64,000 bases of DNA. It comes from Candidatus Daviesbacteria bacterium. GTDB taxonomy: Bacteria > Patescibacteria > Microgenomatia > Daviesbacterales > UBA10151. A program made the translations under genes and the position numbers. Every line of letters begins with the position of its first letter. The first letter of the stretch is position 1. The stretch covers positions 310,001 to 374,000 of the forward strand of contig JAQTZF010000001.1 of the NCBI GenBank assembly GCA_028687915.1, given 5' to 3'. Under the pieces are notes generated by a model. It ran no database searches. It was not told the origin of the DNA and was given only the letters and a program-made list of their open reading frames with translations. Shown in pieces: positions 40,444 through 48,380 of the stretch.

Positions 40444-40474
40444 TTTCTTTCGAGAACTCTCGTTTCTGGATGAA
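40444..40474 (+). other. attR: left phage arm plus core TTTCTGGATGAA
   Basis: Arm TTTCTTTCGAGAACTC (40444-40459) followed by core (40463-40474). It pairs with attL at 2991-3023. The local CGAGA-AC-TCTCG palindrome (40451-40462) is a further candidate recombinase contact. Confidence 0.8.
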
Positions 40475-41077
40475 TTACCAGAATTTCCAAGACAGGTTTT
40501 AGAAGCACTGAGGCAACCAATAGAAGATAGAAAAGTTTCCATATCCCGTGCTAATGGAACTTTAACTTTTCCTTGCCAGTTTATTTTACTTGCTGCCCAT
40601 AACCCCTGTCCTTGTGGGTTTTTGGGAAGTCATAAGAAAAGTTGTTCTTGTAATCCTGGGCAAATCTCAAGATATAAAAAGAAAATCTCCGGACCCCTTT
40701 TGGACAGAATTGATATTCATTTAGATATTCCAGCAGTGGAGGTTGAAAAATTAACAGGAGAAGATATTCCAGAAGAATCAAAAACTATCAGGGATAGGGT
40801 AGAGAATGCCCGAAAAATACAGCAAAAAAGATTTAAGGGCAGTAGTGTATTAACTAATTCTGAAATGAATAACATACAAATAAAGCAGTTTTGTCAGATT
40901 ACCAGAGAAGCTTTGGAATTATTAAAACTAGCAATTTCACAGATGAACTTATCAGCCAGAAGTTATTACCGGGTTTTAAAGCTTAGCAGAACAATTGCTG
41001 ATTTAGCAAATTCTGAAGGAATAATGCCTGAACATATTGCAGAAGCTTTAACTTATAGATACAGAGAAGAAAACTAA
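40463..41077 (+). pseudogene. comM: comM 3' part, split by prophage insertion
   Basis: In frame from the core repeat: FLDELPEFPRQVLEALRQP (Walker B), then SISRANGTLTFPCQF, AAHNPCPCG with the family's Cys-rich loop (CPCG...CSCNP), DRIDIHLDIP and the C-terminal lid domain (SARSYYRVLKLSRTIADL). With 304 residues from the left part it gives 506. It has no start or promoter of its own and would be silent unless the prophage excises. Ends overlapping the convergent 41074 gene by 4 bases. Confidence 0.93.
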
Positions 41078-41397
41078 AACTGATTAGTTATTTTATTTAA
41101 ATTATCAAAATCACTGTTCTTAACTTCAGGATTAATTGTTTCAATTTCCTGTTTAAGGTCTGTTGTTTTATCAAAATGATATTCTATTGGTGTTGGGGAA
41201 GGGGTTGGTGTAGGAGATATATTTTGATTTGTAATTTGTTGTAAAAGAGTTTTTCCATCAGGATTGATTAAAGTTTGAGGATTAGTTTTGTTAAGAAAAA
41301 GATTACCTAGAGATAGAAAAGTTCCCAGAAGAAGTACTACTAGTAAGAATGTAATTAACTTATTTGTAGAAAAGCTTTGCTTATTTTTCATACGCAT
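41074..41397 (-). CDS. Small membrane-anchored protein, unknown
   Basis: 107 residues: one membrane segment (about 12-33) and a Pro/Thr-rich extracytoplasmic part (SPTPTPSPTP) then a polar tail. Start overlaps the end of the 41381 gene, so it is the second gene of that pair. No family recognised. Confidence 0.6.
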   Translation of the reverse strand: MRMKNKQSFSTNKLITFLLVVLLLGTFLSLGNLFLNKTNPQTLINPDGKTLLQQITNQNISPTPTPSPTPIEYHFDKTTDLKQEIETINPEVKNSDFDNLNKITNQF

Positions 41398-41905
41398 TAA
41401 TAGCTTTTTTAACCTCTGATTTAGCTCTTAAAATTTTATTTTGTAGAGTTCCTAAATTGCTTTTTAGATTATTTGAACTGTAGTTTATTGCACTTTTTAA
41501 ATTTCCTCCTCCAATTGCAGGTGTATAGTCTTGTGCTCTTTGATAGGCTAAAGCTTCTGCTGCATAATTTAAATAATACGCCGCGGTATCTAATGGTGTA
41601 CTACCTTGGCCATAAGCGACAATTGTATTGGTGACATTTTCCCTGGATTTTAATTCTTCAAAAATAGCAGATAATTTATTGATATCTAATTCCAACCTAT
41701 TGCAAACTGTTTGATTTATATTTTTTAACTGTTGGTCTGCACTGAGTATTAATTGCTTCTTTTTTGGGTCTTCGATTTTAGATAAGTTGTTTTCAAAATT
41801 AAATCTTGTTTGGTTCTGAATATCCTCTGGAGTGGTTCTTGCATAAACCGATGGGCCTATTAAAAGACTTGTTAAAATAAGCAAAATCAAAAAAACTTTT
41901 CTCAT
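41381..41905 (-). CDS. Secreted helical protein with signal peptide
   Basis: 174 residues from ATG at 41905 (MRKVFLILL). TATAAT at 41913-41918 ends 7 bases before it, so longer in-frame starts are rejected. Signal peptide (about 1-22, cleavage near YAR), then an all-helical domain (EDPKKKQLILSADQQLKNINQ, YYLNYAAEALAYQRAQDY). Looks like the DUF5667-type extracytoplasmic helical proteins of CPR, not certain. Coupled to the 41074 gene. Confidence 0.6.
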   Translation of the reverse strand: MRKVFLILLILTSLLIGPSVYARTTPEDIQNQTRFNFENNLSKIEDPKKKQLILSADQQLKNINQTVCNRLELDINKLSAIFEELKSRENVTNTIVAYGQGSTPLDTAAYYLNYAAEALAYQRAQDYTPAIGGGNLKSAINYSSNNLKSNLGTLQNKILRAKSEVKKAINAYEK

Positions 41906-41912
41906 TAAATAT

Positions 41913-41918
41913 ATTATA
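41913..41918 (-). promoter_or_regulatory. -10 box TATAAT, leaderless start of the 41905 gene
   Basis: TATAAT with a 7-base gap to ATG at 41905, no Shine-Dalgarno. Confidence 0.55.
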
Positions 41919-41943
41919 ACCAAAATTTAACTTGACTAAAACG

Positions 41944-41976
41944 AAAAACCCCACAGCTTTCGCTGCAGGGGCCTTT
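41944..41976 (-). terminator. Rho-independent terminator after the DUF5679 gene
   Basis: On the - strand CCCCTGCAGC-GAAA-GCTGTGGGG (one internal mismatch pair) followed by TTTTTCG. It ends the transcript of the 42013-42156 gene. Confidence 0.75.
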
Positions 41977-42012
41977 CGTGAATGGTGAAATAACACCAAT
42001 TAGCTTCAAGTA

Positions 42013-42156
42013 TTAGACTTGAGAACCGATTTTGTACATTCCTGTACTACAAACTGAACAAACGCCTTTAACTGCTGGTTTACCATTTTTCATAGTAACA
42101 TTTTGAGCATCGTTGGCGTCTCTTTTTTGGCGACATTTTACACAATACATTTGCAT
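42013..42156 (-). CDS. DUF5679 zinc-ribbon protein
   Basis: 47 residues starting MQMYCVKCRQKRDAND, with two Cys pairs (CVKC, CSVC), VTMKNGKPAVKGVC and MYKIGS: the DUF5679 pattern, a tiny zinc-ribbon protein common in CPR and Actinobacteria, often near ribosomal or translation genes. Perfect AAAGGAGGTGA Shine-Dalgarno and its own terminator. Function unknown. Confidence 0.8.
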   Translation of the reverse strand: MQMYCVKCRQKRDANDAQNVTMKNGKPAVKGVCSVCSTGMYKIGSQV

Positions 42157-42202
42157 GGTTGATTTCACCTCCTTTCAATCTTAGTCATTAACTACTAAGG
42201 TA

Positions 42203-42487
42203 TTAACTAAATTTCAAAATTTTCAAAGTAAGTTGCATATAAATTATTAACTGAACAAAAAGGGCTATTGTTGCCAGCATCGTTATTTTTAATAGATCTT
42301 TTTTAAGATAAGCCAGATCTTGGTGTTCATGCTGGGTGGTGCTGATTACGCCAGTATTATGAATAGCACTAGTTTGATAAGAGCTTTTTTTTGTCGCCTT
42401 AACTTTTTCTTTTCCAAAAAGTTGGGTCTTTAAGGCTTGTAATCTTTTTTCTGTATCAGTCAATTCTTTAGACTCGGAATAAGCCAT
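42203..42487 (-). CDS. Small tail-anchored membrane protein
   Basis: 94 residues: charged helical N-terminus (DTEKRLQALKTQLFG), a linker, and a C-terminal membrane segment (about 66-92). Topology suggests cytoplasmic helices tethered to the membrane. No family recognised. Confidence 0.6.
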   Translation of the reverse strand: MAYSESKELTDTEKRLQALKTQLFGKEKVKATKKSSYQTSAIHNTGVISTTQHEHQDLAYLKKDLLKITMLATIALFVQLIIYMQLTLKILKFS

Positions 42488-42633
42488 TGTTTATAAAATA
42501 GCTCCAAAGGTATTTAGCCTTGGACCTCTTGAGCCTAACAGACTTTTTTGTGCCTGTCAAGCATGAGGATAAAATATCTTGTATACTACGTTGACAAGGA
42601 ACTTCGTTTTTAGGTAAGATAAAAGAGTAATTT

Positions 42634-43077
42634 ATGTATCCAGGTGAGGGCAGTATTTTATGGATTCTTATAACTGCCAGTCTAATCTGGTTGGTTGGGT
42701 TGAGTGTAATTGTTTGGAAATCTAACCTTTTTTTAAAAAAACTATTTCCTGATAAAAGTGGTGATTTTAAAGAAAAGTTGGAACAATCCTTATTAGCCGT
42801 AGAGAGAATTGAAAGTTTTAGAAAGAAGAATCTGGAAAATGTTCAGAAGGTTTATTTGAAAAGGTATAATCCTTATCATGATACAGGAGGGGATCAGAGC
42901 TTTTCATTTAGTTTGTTAGATGGACATGGAAATGGGTTAGTAATAACCAGTTTGCATTCCAGGTCTGGAACCAGAGTTTTTGCTAAACCAGTTAAAGGTG
43001 GTAAGGAGGATGGATTTGAGTTCTCTGGTGAAGAGAAAGTAGTAGTAGAGAAAGCAATACTAAAGGAAAAATTATAA
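42634..43077 (+). CDS. DUF4446 membrane protein
   Basis: 147 residues: one membrane segment (about 8-30), a coiled coil and the DUF4446 domain (KVYLKRYNPYHDTGGDQSFSFSLLD, GLVITSLHSRSGTRVFAKPV). Function unknown; conserved in Firmicutes and CPR. First gene of a likely operon through secF: each next gene starts within about 45 bases. Confidence 0.8.
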   Translation: MYPGEGSILWILITASLIWLVGLSVIVWKSNLFLKKLFPDKSGDFKEKLEQSLLAVERIESFRKKNLENVQKVYLKRYNPYHDTGGDQSFSFSLLDGHGNGLVITSLHSRSGTRVFAKPVKGGKEDGFEFSGEEKVVVEKAILKEKL

Positions 43078-43079
43078 TT

Positions 43080-44261
43080 ATGAAATCTTTTTTTAACAAT
43101 TTAACTACAATACAAAAAAGCTTAGTTGTATCAATCCTTTCGATTGTTTTATTCGTTCTATTTGCCGGAGTATCTTATTCAATTTTTTCAAAAATGTCTT
43201 TAGGTGGTTCTACAGGAGGATTAGTAACTGCTTTACCATCAGCAGGTGCTGCTCTGGATGAAAATCCAAATGAACCAAAAACTGAAGTCTGTCCTCTTAA
43301 CGGAGCCATGAAAACAAAAAGAGCTAAGGATAATTGGGTAACCAGATTCCCACTAGCAGTAATGATTGAAAATCATACTGAGGCCCGTCCTCAATCAGGG
43401 TTATCTTATGCTGATGTGGTTTATGAAACAGTAGCAGAAGGTGGAATTACCCGCTTTATGGCAGTGTATCTTTGTAATTTATCTGATGTTCAGGTTGGAC
43501 CTGTTAGATCAGCCAGAACATATTTCTTAGATTGGTTGTCAGAGTATAATGCTCTATATGCTCATGTTGGAGGGGCTAATACACCAGGACCAGCTGATGC
43601 TTTAAGTCAAATTATTAAATATGGAATTAAAGATATGAATCAATTTAGTATTGGTTTCCCAACATTCTGGAGAGATTATCAAAGATTAGGTAGGGCTGTT
43701 GCCACAGAACATACCATGTATTCCACCACTCAAAAACTTTGGGAAGTTGGTGTAAAAAGAGGATGGGTTAATAATGATCAAGCTAAAAAATGGGAAGATG
43801 GGTTTATCCAATGGAAATTTAAAGATGATCAGAAGAATGTAAATGCAGCATTGCCAAGTGCTAATTCAATCAATGTAGATTTTTGGCAAGGATATGGTGA
43901 TTATTCAGTTAGCTGGAGATTTGATAGTAATTGTAATTGTTACAAAAGAAGTAACGGAGGAGCACCTCACTTAGATTTAGATAATAATCAGCAACTATCA
44001 CCTAAAAATATAGTTGTTCAGTTTGAAAAAGAATCAAATGCTAATGATGGTTATGAAAATAATGCTCATTTACTTTATAAAACAACAGGTGAAGGCAGAG
44101 CTTTGATTTTCCAGGATGGAAAAGTTATTGATGGTAAGTGGAGCAAATTAAATCGTTTAGCCAGAAGTAAATATACAGACTTAAAAGGTAATGAAATAAA
44201 CTTTAATCGAGGTCAGATTTGGATTCAAACTGTACCAGAAGGGTCAAAAGTAACTTATTAG
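43080..44261 (+). CDS. DUF3048 (YerB-like) extracytoplasmic protein
   Basis: 393 residues: N-terminal membrane anchor (about 14-38), then DUF3048 halves with RFPLAVMIENHTEARPQSGL, YETVAEGGITRFMAVYLC, VGPVRSARTYFLDW and the C-terminal GQIWIQTVPEGSKVTY. YerB proteins are envelope proteins of unknown activity with a fold related to L,D-transpeptidase-like modules in some reports; I do not assert an activity. Starts 2 bases after DUF4446. Confidence 0.88.
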   Translation: MKSFFNNLTTIQKSLVVSILSIVLFVLFAGVSYSIFSKMSLGGSTGGLVTALPSAGAALDENPNEPKTEVCPLNGAMKTKRAKDNWVTRFPLAVMIENHTEARPQSGLSYADVVYETVAEGGITRFMAVYLCNLSDVQVGPVRSARTYFLDWLSEYNALYAHVGGANTPGPADALSQIIKYGIKDMNQFSIGFPTFWRDYQRLGRAVATEHTMYSTTQKLWEVGVKRGWVNNDQAKKWEDGFIQWKFKDDQKNVNAALPSANSINVDFWQGYGDYSVSWRFDSNCNCYKRSNGGAPHLDLDNNQQLSPKNIVVQFEKESNANDGYENNAHLLYKTTGEGRALIFQDGKVIDGKWSKLNRLARSKYTDLKGNEINFNRGQIWIQTVPEGSKVTY

Positions 44262-44306
44262 GATTATATAAATCCTCCTGCCCAAAAAGAAAGGAGGTAA
44301 AAAATA

Positions 44307-44891
44307 ATGGAAGAGCTATTTGTATCACGTGTTCGAGTAAAACTGCTTGCACTATTTTTAACTACTCAGGAAGATTTATTACATGTTAGAGAAATTGTTC
44401 GTCGTGTTGATGAGGAAATAAACGCTGTTAGGCGAGAATTACAGAGAATGGAAAAATTTGGTATGGTATCTTCTGAGTGGAGAGCAAATCGTAGGTTATA
44501 CCATTTTCGTAAAGATTATGTTTTTTACAGGGAGCTTTTAGGATTAGTTATTAAAGATAGTGGTTTAGGAGGAGCAATAGTTAAAAATAAAGCTAAGATA
44601 GGACGAATAAAATACGCAATGATGGCTATGAGATTTGTAACTAATAAAGAATCTAGCACAGAAGATGTAGATCTTCTGGTAGTAGGGCAAATTGTTTTAC
44701 CAGAGCTACAATCAATTGTTTCTGATGAACAGGCTAAAAGAGAGGCTGAAATAAATTATTCATTTATGGATGAAGCTGAATTTAATTTTAGAGTTAAACG
44801 TCGAGATCCATTTATCTTAAAAGTAATTACTCAGCCTAAGATAATGATTTTAGGTGATGAAGAAGAAATGTTGTCTGGAATGAAATTCTAA
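44307..44891 (+). CDS. Winged-helix regulator with nucleotidyltransferase-like C-terminus
   Basis: 194 residues. The N-terminal winged helix (about 5-70, LLHVREIVRRVDEEINAVRRELQRM) is followed by a region with TEDVDLLVVGQI, a reduced nucleotidyltransferase-like strand. A strong AAGGAGGTAA Shine-Dalgarno precedes ATG. It ends by overlapping secD (1 base), so it is part of the sec operon and may regulate it. Such HTH-NTase proteins are frequent in CPR and archaea. Confidence 0.7.
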   Translation: MEELFVSRVRVKLLALFLTTQEDLLHVREIVRRVDEEINAVRRELQRMEKFGMVSSEWRANRRLYHFRKDYVFYRELLGLVIKDSGLGGAIVKNKAKIGRIKYAMMAMRFVTNKESSTEDVDLLVVGQIVLPELQSIVSDEQAKREAEINYSFMDEAEFNFRVKRRDPFILKVITQPKIMILGDEEEMLSGMKF

Positions 44892-46276
44892 TGAAATCCC
44901 GCTTTGCCCTTTGGTCTATTGTTGTTTTTACATTGGTGGCTATTATAGTCAATCTTCCTTCTGTTAATAATTTACCAAATCAGGTTGGAGGACTTAATCT
45001 GCGCTTTTTAAAAAATAATAACCTTATCATACCCTTTTTTGGACGCAATCTGGATTTAAACTTTTTATCACCTGTTAATTTAACTGGTAAATTTCCTATT
45101 AAATTAGGTTTAGATCTTCAGGGTGGTACAGAGTTGATTTTGCAAACAGATATGTCAAAAATTAATGCTGCAGACCGGGACAATGCTCTGGAATCAGCAC
45201 GTCAGGTTATTGAAAGAAGAGTTAACTTATATGGTGTTTCTGAAAGTGTGGTTCAATCCTCTAAACTGGGTGAGCAAAGAAGGATTTTAGTCGAGTTACC
45301 AGGTGTTAAAGATTCATCATCTGCTGCTAATCTTGTTGGAAAAACCGCGCTTTTAGAATTTAGAGAAATTCCAGCCAGTGCTGCAGCTGAGGCAAGTAAA
45401 TCAGGGATCCCTATTTTAGCTTTTGCACAACCTACAGGATTAACTGGGGCAGATTTAAAAAAAGCCAGTGTGACTTTTGGGGGGAGTGGTGCAAAATCAG
45501 GTCCACAAGTTTCAATTGAATTTACAGATATCGGTGCACAAAAATTTGGTGAAATTACCAAGCGAAATGTGGGTAAGCCTTTAGCAATATTTTTAGATGG
45601 ATCTCCAATAGAGGTGCCTATTGTTGAAAGTGAGATTTTAGGTGGAAGAGCTCAAATATCTGGTAATTTTACTGCCCAAACAGCCAAGGAATTAAGTATT
45701 CAATTAAACGCGGGAGCATTACCTGTACCAATTGAAATAATAAAACAACAATCGATAGGAGCAGCTTTAGGTAACGAATCAGTCCAAAAAAGTTTATTGG
45801 CAGGCTTTATTGGAATTACAACAGTTGCTATTTTTATGGTAGCTTATTATGGAATTTATGGATTATTAGCTGACTTGGCACTGATTATTTATTCTTTATT
45901 GGTTTTAGCAATTTTTAGAACCGGTTTATTTTTAATACCTCCTGTTACCTTAACTTTGGCAGGTATTGCCGGATTTATTCTATCAATTGGGATGGCAGTG
46001 GATGCTAATATTTTAACATTTGAAAGAATGAAGGAAGAACTAAGGTCTGGAAAAACTGGGAAATTGGCTTTGGAAACAGGCTTTAACCGGGCCTGGACTT
46101 CAATCAGAGACTCTAACGTCTCATCACTCATTACAGCTACTATTTTATATATGTTTGGAACAAGCGTGGTAAAAGGATTTGCTCTAACTTTAGCTATTGG
46201 AGTTTTAGTCTCTATGTTTTCAGCAATTGTAGTTACAAGAACAATTTTAAGAATGTTACCTAGATTTAAGAGATGA
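44891..46276 (+). CDS. secD: Protein translocase subunit SecD
   Basis: 461 residues: first membrane segment (about 8-25), conserved IKLGLDLQGGTELILQTD, periplasmic P1 domain, and five C-terminal membrane segments with AVDANILTFERMKEEL. SecD with SecF uses the proton gradient to pull exported proteins through SecYEG. Start overlaps the regulator stop (TAATG). secF is 1.2 kb downstream, separated by two small genes. Confidence 0.95.
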   Translation: MKSRFALWSIVVFTLVAIIVNLPSVNNLPNQVGGLNLRFLKNNNLIIPFFGRNLDLNFLSPVNLTGKFPIKLGLDLQGGTELILQTDMSKINAADRDNALESARQVIERRVNLYGVSESVVQSSKLGEQRRILVELPGVKDSSSAANLVGKTALLEFREIPASAAAEASKSGIPILAFAQPTGLTGADLKKASVTFGGSGAKSGPQVSIEFTDIGAQKFGEITKRNVGKPLAIFLDGSPIEVPIVESEILGGRAQISGNFTAQTAKELSIQLNAGALPVPIEIIKQQSIGAALGNESVQKSLLAGFIGITTVAIFMVAYYGIYGLLADLALIIYSLLVLAIFRTGLFLIPPVTLTLAGIAGFILSIGMAVDANILTFERMKEELRSGKTGKLALETGFNRAWTSIRDSNVSSLITATILYMFGTSVVKGFALTLAIGVLVSMFSAIVVTRTILRMLPRFKR

Positions 46277-47151
46277 AATTTTTAGCTAAAAAACCACATT
46301 ATGAATATTTAAGAAAAAAATGGATTGCTAAGCATAAAGCTTCATCAGAGAAATTCTTAACTAATAATTCAGCCTCACTTCGCAAGATGGCTATTGGAGG
46401 TTTGGGTGGGTTATTGTTATTAACAACTCCTGGTATGGCATCAGGAGTCCCTTCTTCTAACATCCAAAACCAATCAGGAATTGAAAGTACGGAAGATAAG
46501 AATGCTATATTAGCTGCTGCTTTAAAAGCAGATATTCCAAAAGATAATAGTAATCTTACACCAGAAGAGGAGGTAAAAATTCAAAGTATTTTATCAGAAC
46601 ATTTAGGAATTAATGTTAAAGCAGAGCTAGAAGGGATAAGATTAAATAGGACTTATGGTGTAATTGGTGGTGAACAACACTTATATCGTTATCCTGGTGA
46701 TAACTTATATAAACATGCCGATAATGCAGCTGATTCTGCTATGTATATTCCAGCTGGTATTGCACCGGGACTTGGAGCTTGGGGTTATTTTGCTTCATCA
46801 GAGTCAGCTTTTACTGAAAAAGAAAAACAGGAAGAAAAATATTATTTGGCAGTTCAAACTTTTTTAGTACCAGGTTATGCTGAAAATGTTAAAAAGTATT
46901 CAACATTCTTTAAACATCGTAAGATGGTAGTAGTAAATCCTAAAACTGGTCAGGCAGTGGTGGCAGTAATAGGGGATGCAGGTCCATCACCATGGACAGG
47001 AAAGCATTTAGGTGGTTCACCAGAAGTAATGCAGGAAGTAGGGTTGGCAGGTGGTCCAAGAAAAGGTCCTGTGCTTTACTTCTTTATTGATGACGCGCAA
47101 AATGAAGTACCGCTTGGGCCAATCAAAGTAAGAAAAGGAGGATTAAATTAA
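46273..47151 (+). CDS. Conserved extracytoplasmic protein between secD and secF
   Basis: 292 residues: basic N-terminus with a twin hydrophobic segment (about 38-60, GGLGGLLLLTTPGMASG) that could be an export signal, a helical middle, and a C-terminal beta domain (KMVVVNPKTGQAVVAVIGDAG, GGSPEVMQEVGLAGG, VLYFFIDD) with a double-psi-barrel look as in RlpA. Overlaps secD by 4 bases. Function unknown. Confidence 0.65.
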   Translation: MKFLAKKPHYEYLRKKWIAKHKASSEKFLTNNSASLRKMAIGGLGGLLLLTTPGMASGVPSSNIQNQSGIESTEDKNAILAAALKADIPKDNSNLTPEEEVKIQSILSEHLGINVKAELEGIRLNRTYGVIGGEQHLYRYPGDNLYKHADNAADSAMYIPAGIAPGLGAWGYFASSESAFTEKEKQEEKYYLAVQTFLVPGYAENVKKYSTFFKHRKMVVVNPKTGQAVVAVIGDAGPSPWTGKHLGGSPEVMQEVGLAGGPRKGPVLYFFIDDAQNEVPLGPIKVRKGGLN

Positions 47152-47153
47152 TT

Positions 47154-47486
47154 ATGAAATATTTTTATTCGCATTTAGTTGCTATTGAAACAATAACAGA
47201 AAAATTAGATGAGTTAGATATGACAGATTCTCAAAGAAAACACTTAGCAGAGCTGATTGATTCAACAATTCATCAAGAAGTTTTAGACATCATTTTTTCA
47301 AGATTAAATGAAACAGATAAGTTATTATTTATTGAGCAACTTAAGAATGATCCATCTAATCCAGAGATTATTAAATTATTAAATGAAAAAGCTGGAGATA
47401 TAGAGAGCGAGATAAAAGAAGCTGTGGTAAAGATTAAAAAAGAATTGCATGAGGATGTAGAAACAGCAAAAAGGGGAGGGGAATAA
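47154..47486 (+). CDS. DUF5663 protein
   Basis: 110 residues, all-helical and acidic (ERLDELDMTDSQRKHLAELID-type helices). Matches the DUF5663 pattern of CPR proteins, which lies next to secF in several such genomes as far as I recall. It has no membrane segment. The Shine-Dalgarno overlaps the end of the preceding gene. Confidence 0.6.
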   Translation: MKYFYSHLVAIETITEKLDELDMTDSQRKHLAELIDSTIHQEVLDIIFSRLNETDKLLFIEQLKNDPSNPEIIKLLNEKAGDIESEIKEAVVKIKKELHEDVETAKRGGE

Positions 47487-47487
47487 A

Positions 47488-48375
47488 ATGATTAATTTAA
47501 TGGGAAAAAAATGGTGGTTCTTTATACTGTCTACCATCATAATTATTCCTGGTATTATTTCTTTATTTGTTTATGGATTAAATTTAGGAATAGACTTTAC
47601 TGGTGGAGCGCTTTTGGAATATAATTTTCAGCAACCTGTTGATAAGGAACAATTAAAGGAGAATATAAAATCTGCAAATGTAGATGTGTCAGTTATTACA
47701 AACTCAGGACCAAGTACTTATATTGTAAAAACAAAACCTATAAACCAAAATCAGATAAATAAAATTAAAGAGGTTTTATCTCAAAAATATCCCAAGGTGA
47801 GTGAGGAGAGAGTTGAAAATATTGGTCCTTCAATAGGAGCAGAAACTACCAAAAACGCTTTTATTGCGGTTGTTGTGGCCTCAATAATGATTATCCTTTA
47901 TTTAGCGATTTCTTTTAGGAAAGTTCCGAAACCTGCATCTTCATGGAGATTTGGAATAACAGCAGTTGCTGCGCTTTTACATGATGTTTTACTCGTAGTG
48001 GGAGTATTTTCTATTTTAGGACATTTTTTAAATGTTGAAATTGATGTTTTATTTGTGACAGCAATCTTAACAGTAATTGGTTTTTCTGTTCATGACACTA
48101 TTGTTGTTTTTGATAGGATCAGAGAAAATTTGCCTAAAAATTTATCTAAAAGTTTTACAGAAATTGCGAATATTTCTATCACACAAACATTAGCCAGATC
48201 ACTAAACACTTCTTTAACAGTGATATTGGTGCTTTTGGCAATGTTACTTTTTGGAGGAGATTCTATTAGATGGTTTATTGTTGCATTACTTATTGGAATT
48301 ATTTCCGGAACTTATTCTTCTATCTTTAATGCTACAGCGCTTCTAGTAGCCTGGGAAGAAAAATTAGGACATTAA
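47488..48375 (+). CDS. secF: Protein translocase subunit SecF
   Basis: 295 residues with six membrane segments. The conserved start of the periplasmic domain is LGIDFTGGALLEYNF and the later motif is IGFSVHDTIVVFDRIRENL. Works with SecD. Last gene of the operon; convergent with the CCA-enzyme gene 5 bases away. Confidence 0.95.
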   Translation: MINLMGKKWWFFILSTIIIIPGIISLFVYGLNLGIDFTGGALLEYNFQQPVDKEQLKENIKSANVDVSVITNSGPSTYIVKTKPINQNQINKIKEVLSQKYPKVSEERVENIGPSIGAETTKNAFIAVVVASIMIILYLAISFRKVPKPASSWRFGITAVAALLHDVLLVVGVFSILGHFLNVEIDVLFVTAILTVIGFSVHDTIVVFDRIRENLPKNLSKSFTEIANISITQTLARSLNTSLTVILVLLAMLLFGGDSIRWFIVALLIGIISGTYSSIFNATALLVAWEEKLGH

Positions 48376-48380
48376 CTAAG

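Larger units (their letters stand above)
2997..40468. mobile_element. Prophage of about 37.5 kb integrated in comM
   Basis: It has a complete tyrosine integrase at the left end, att core repeats at both ends, and full head modules: TerS, TerL, portal, scaffold and capsid. There are also virion and adsorption proteins, endolysin and holin candidates, and an early replication module. GC content is visibly higher than in the flanking host DNA. No gene shows a frameshift or internal stop, so it may be functional. Absence of tube, sheath and tape-measure genes, together with an SU10-type capsid, suggests a podovirus-like virion. No classical CI-type repressor was recognised. Confidence 0.93.

Noticed and set aside
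2985..40480. comM split as sequencing error, or a real 10-residue duplication of the Walker B region
   Set aside because: A 37.5 kb prophage with integrase lies between, and recombination at the 12-base core explains both copies without any duplication.
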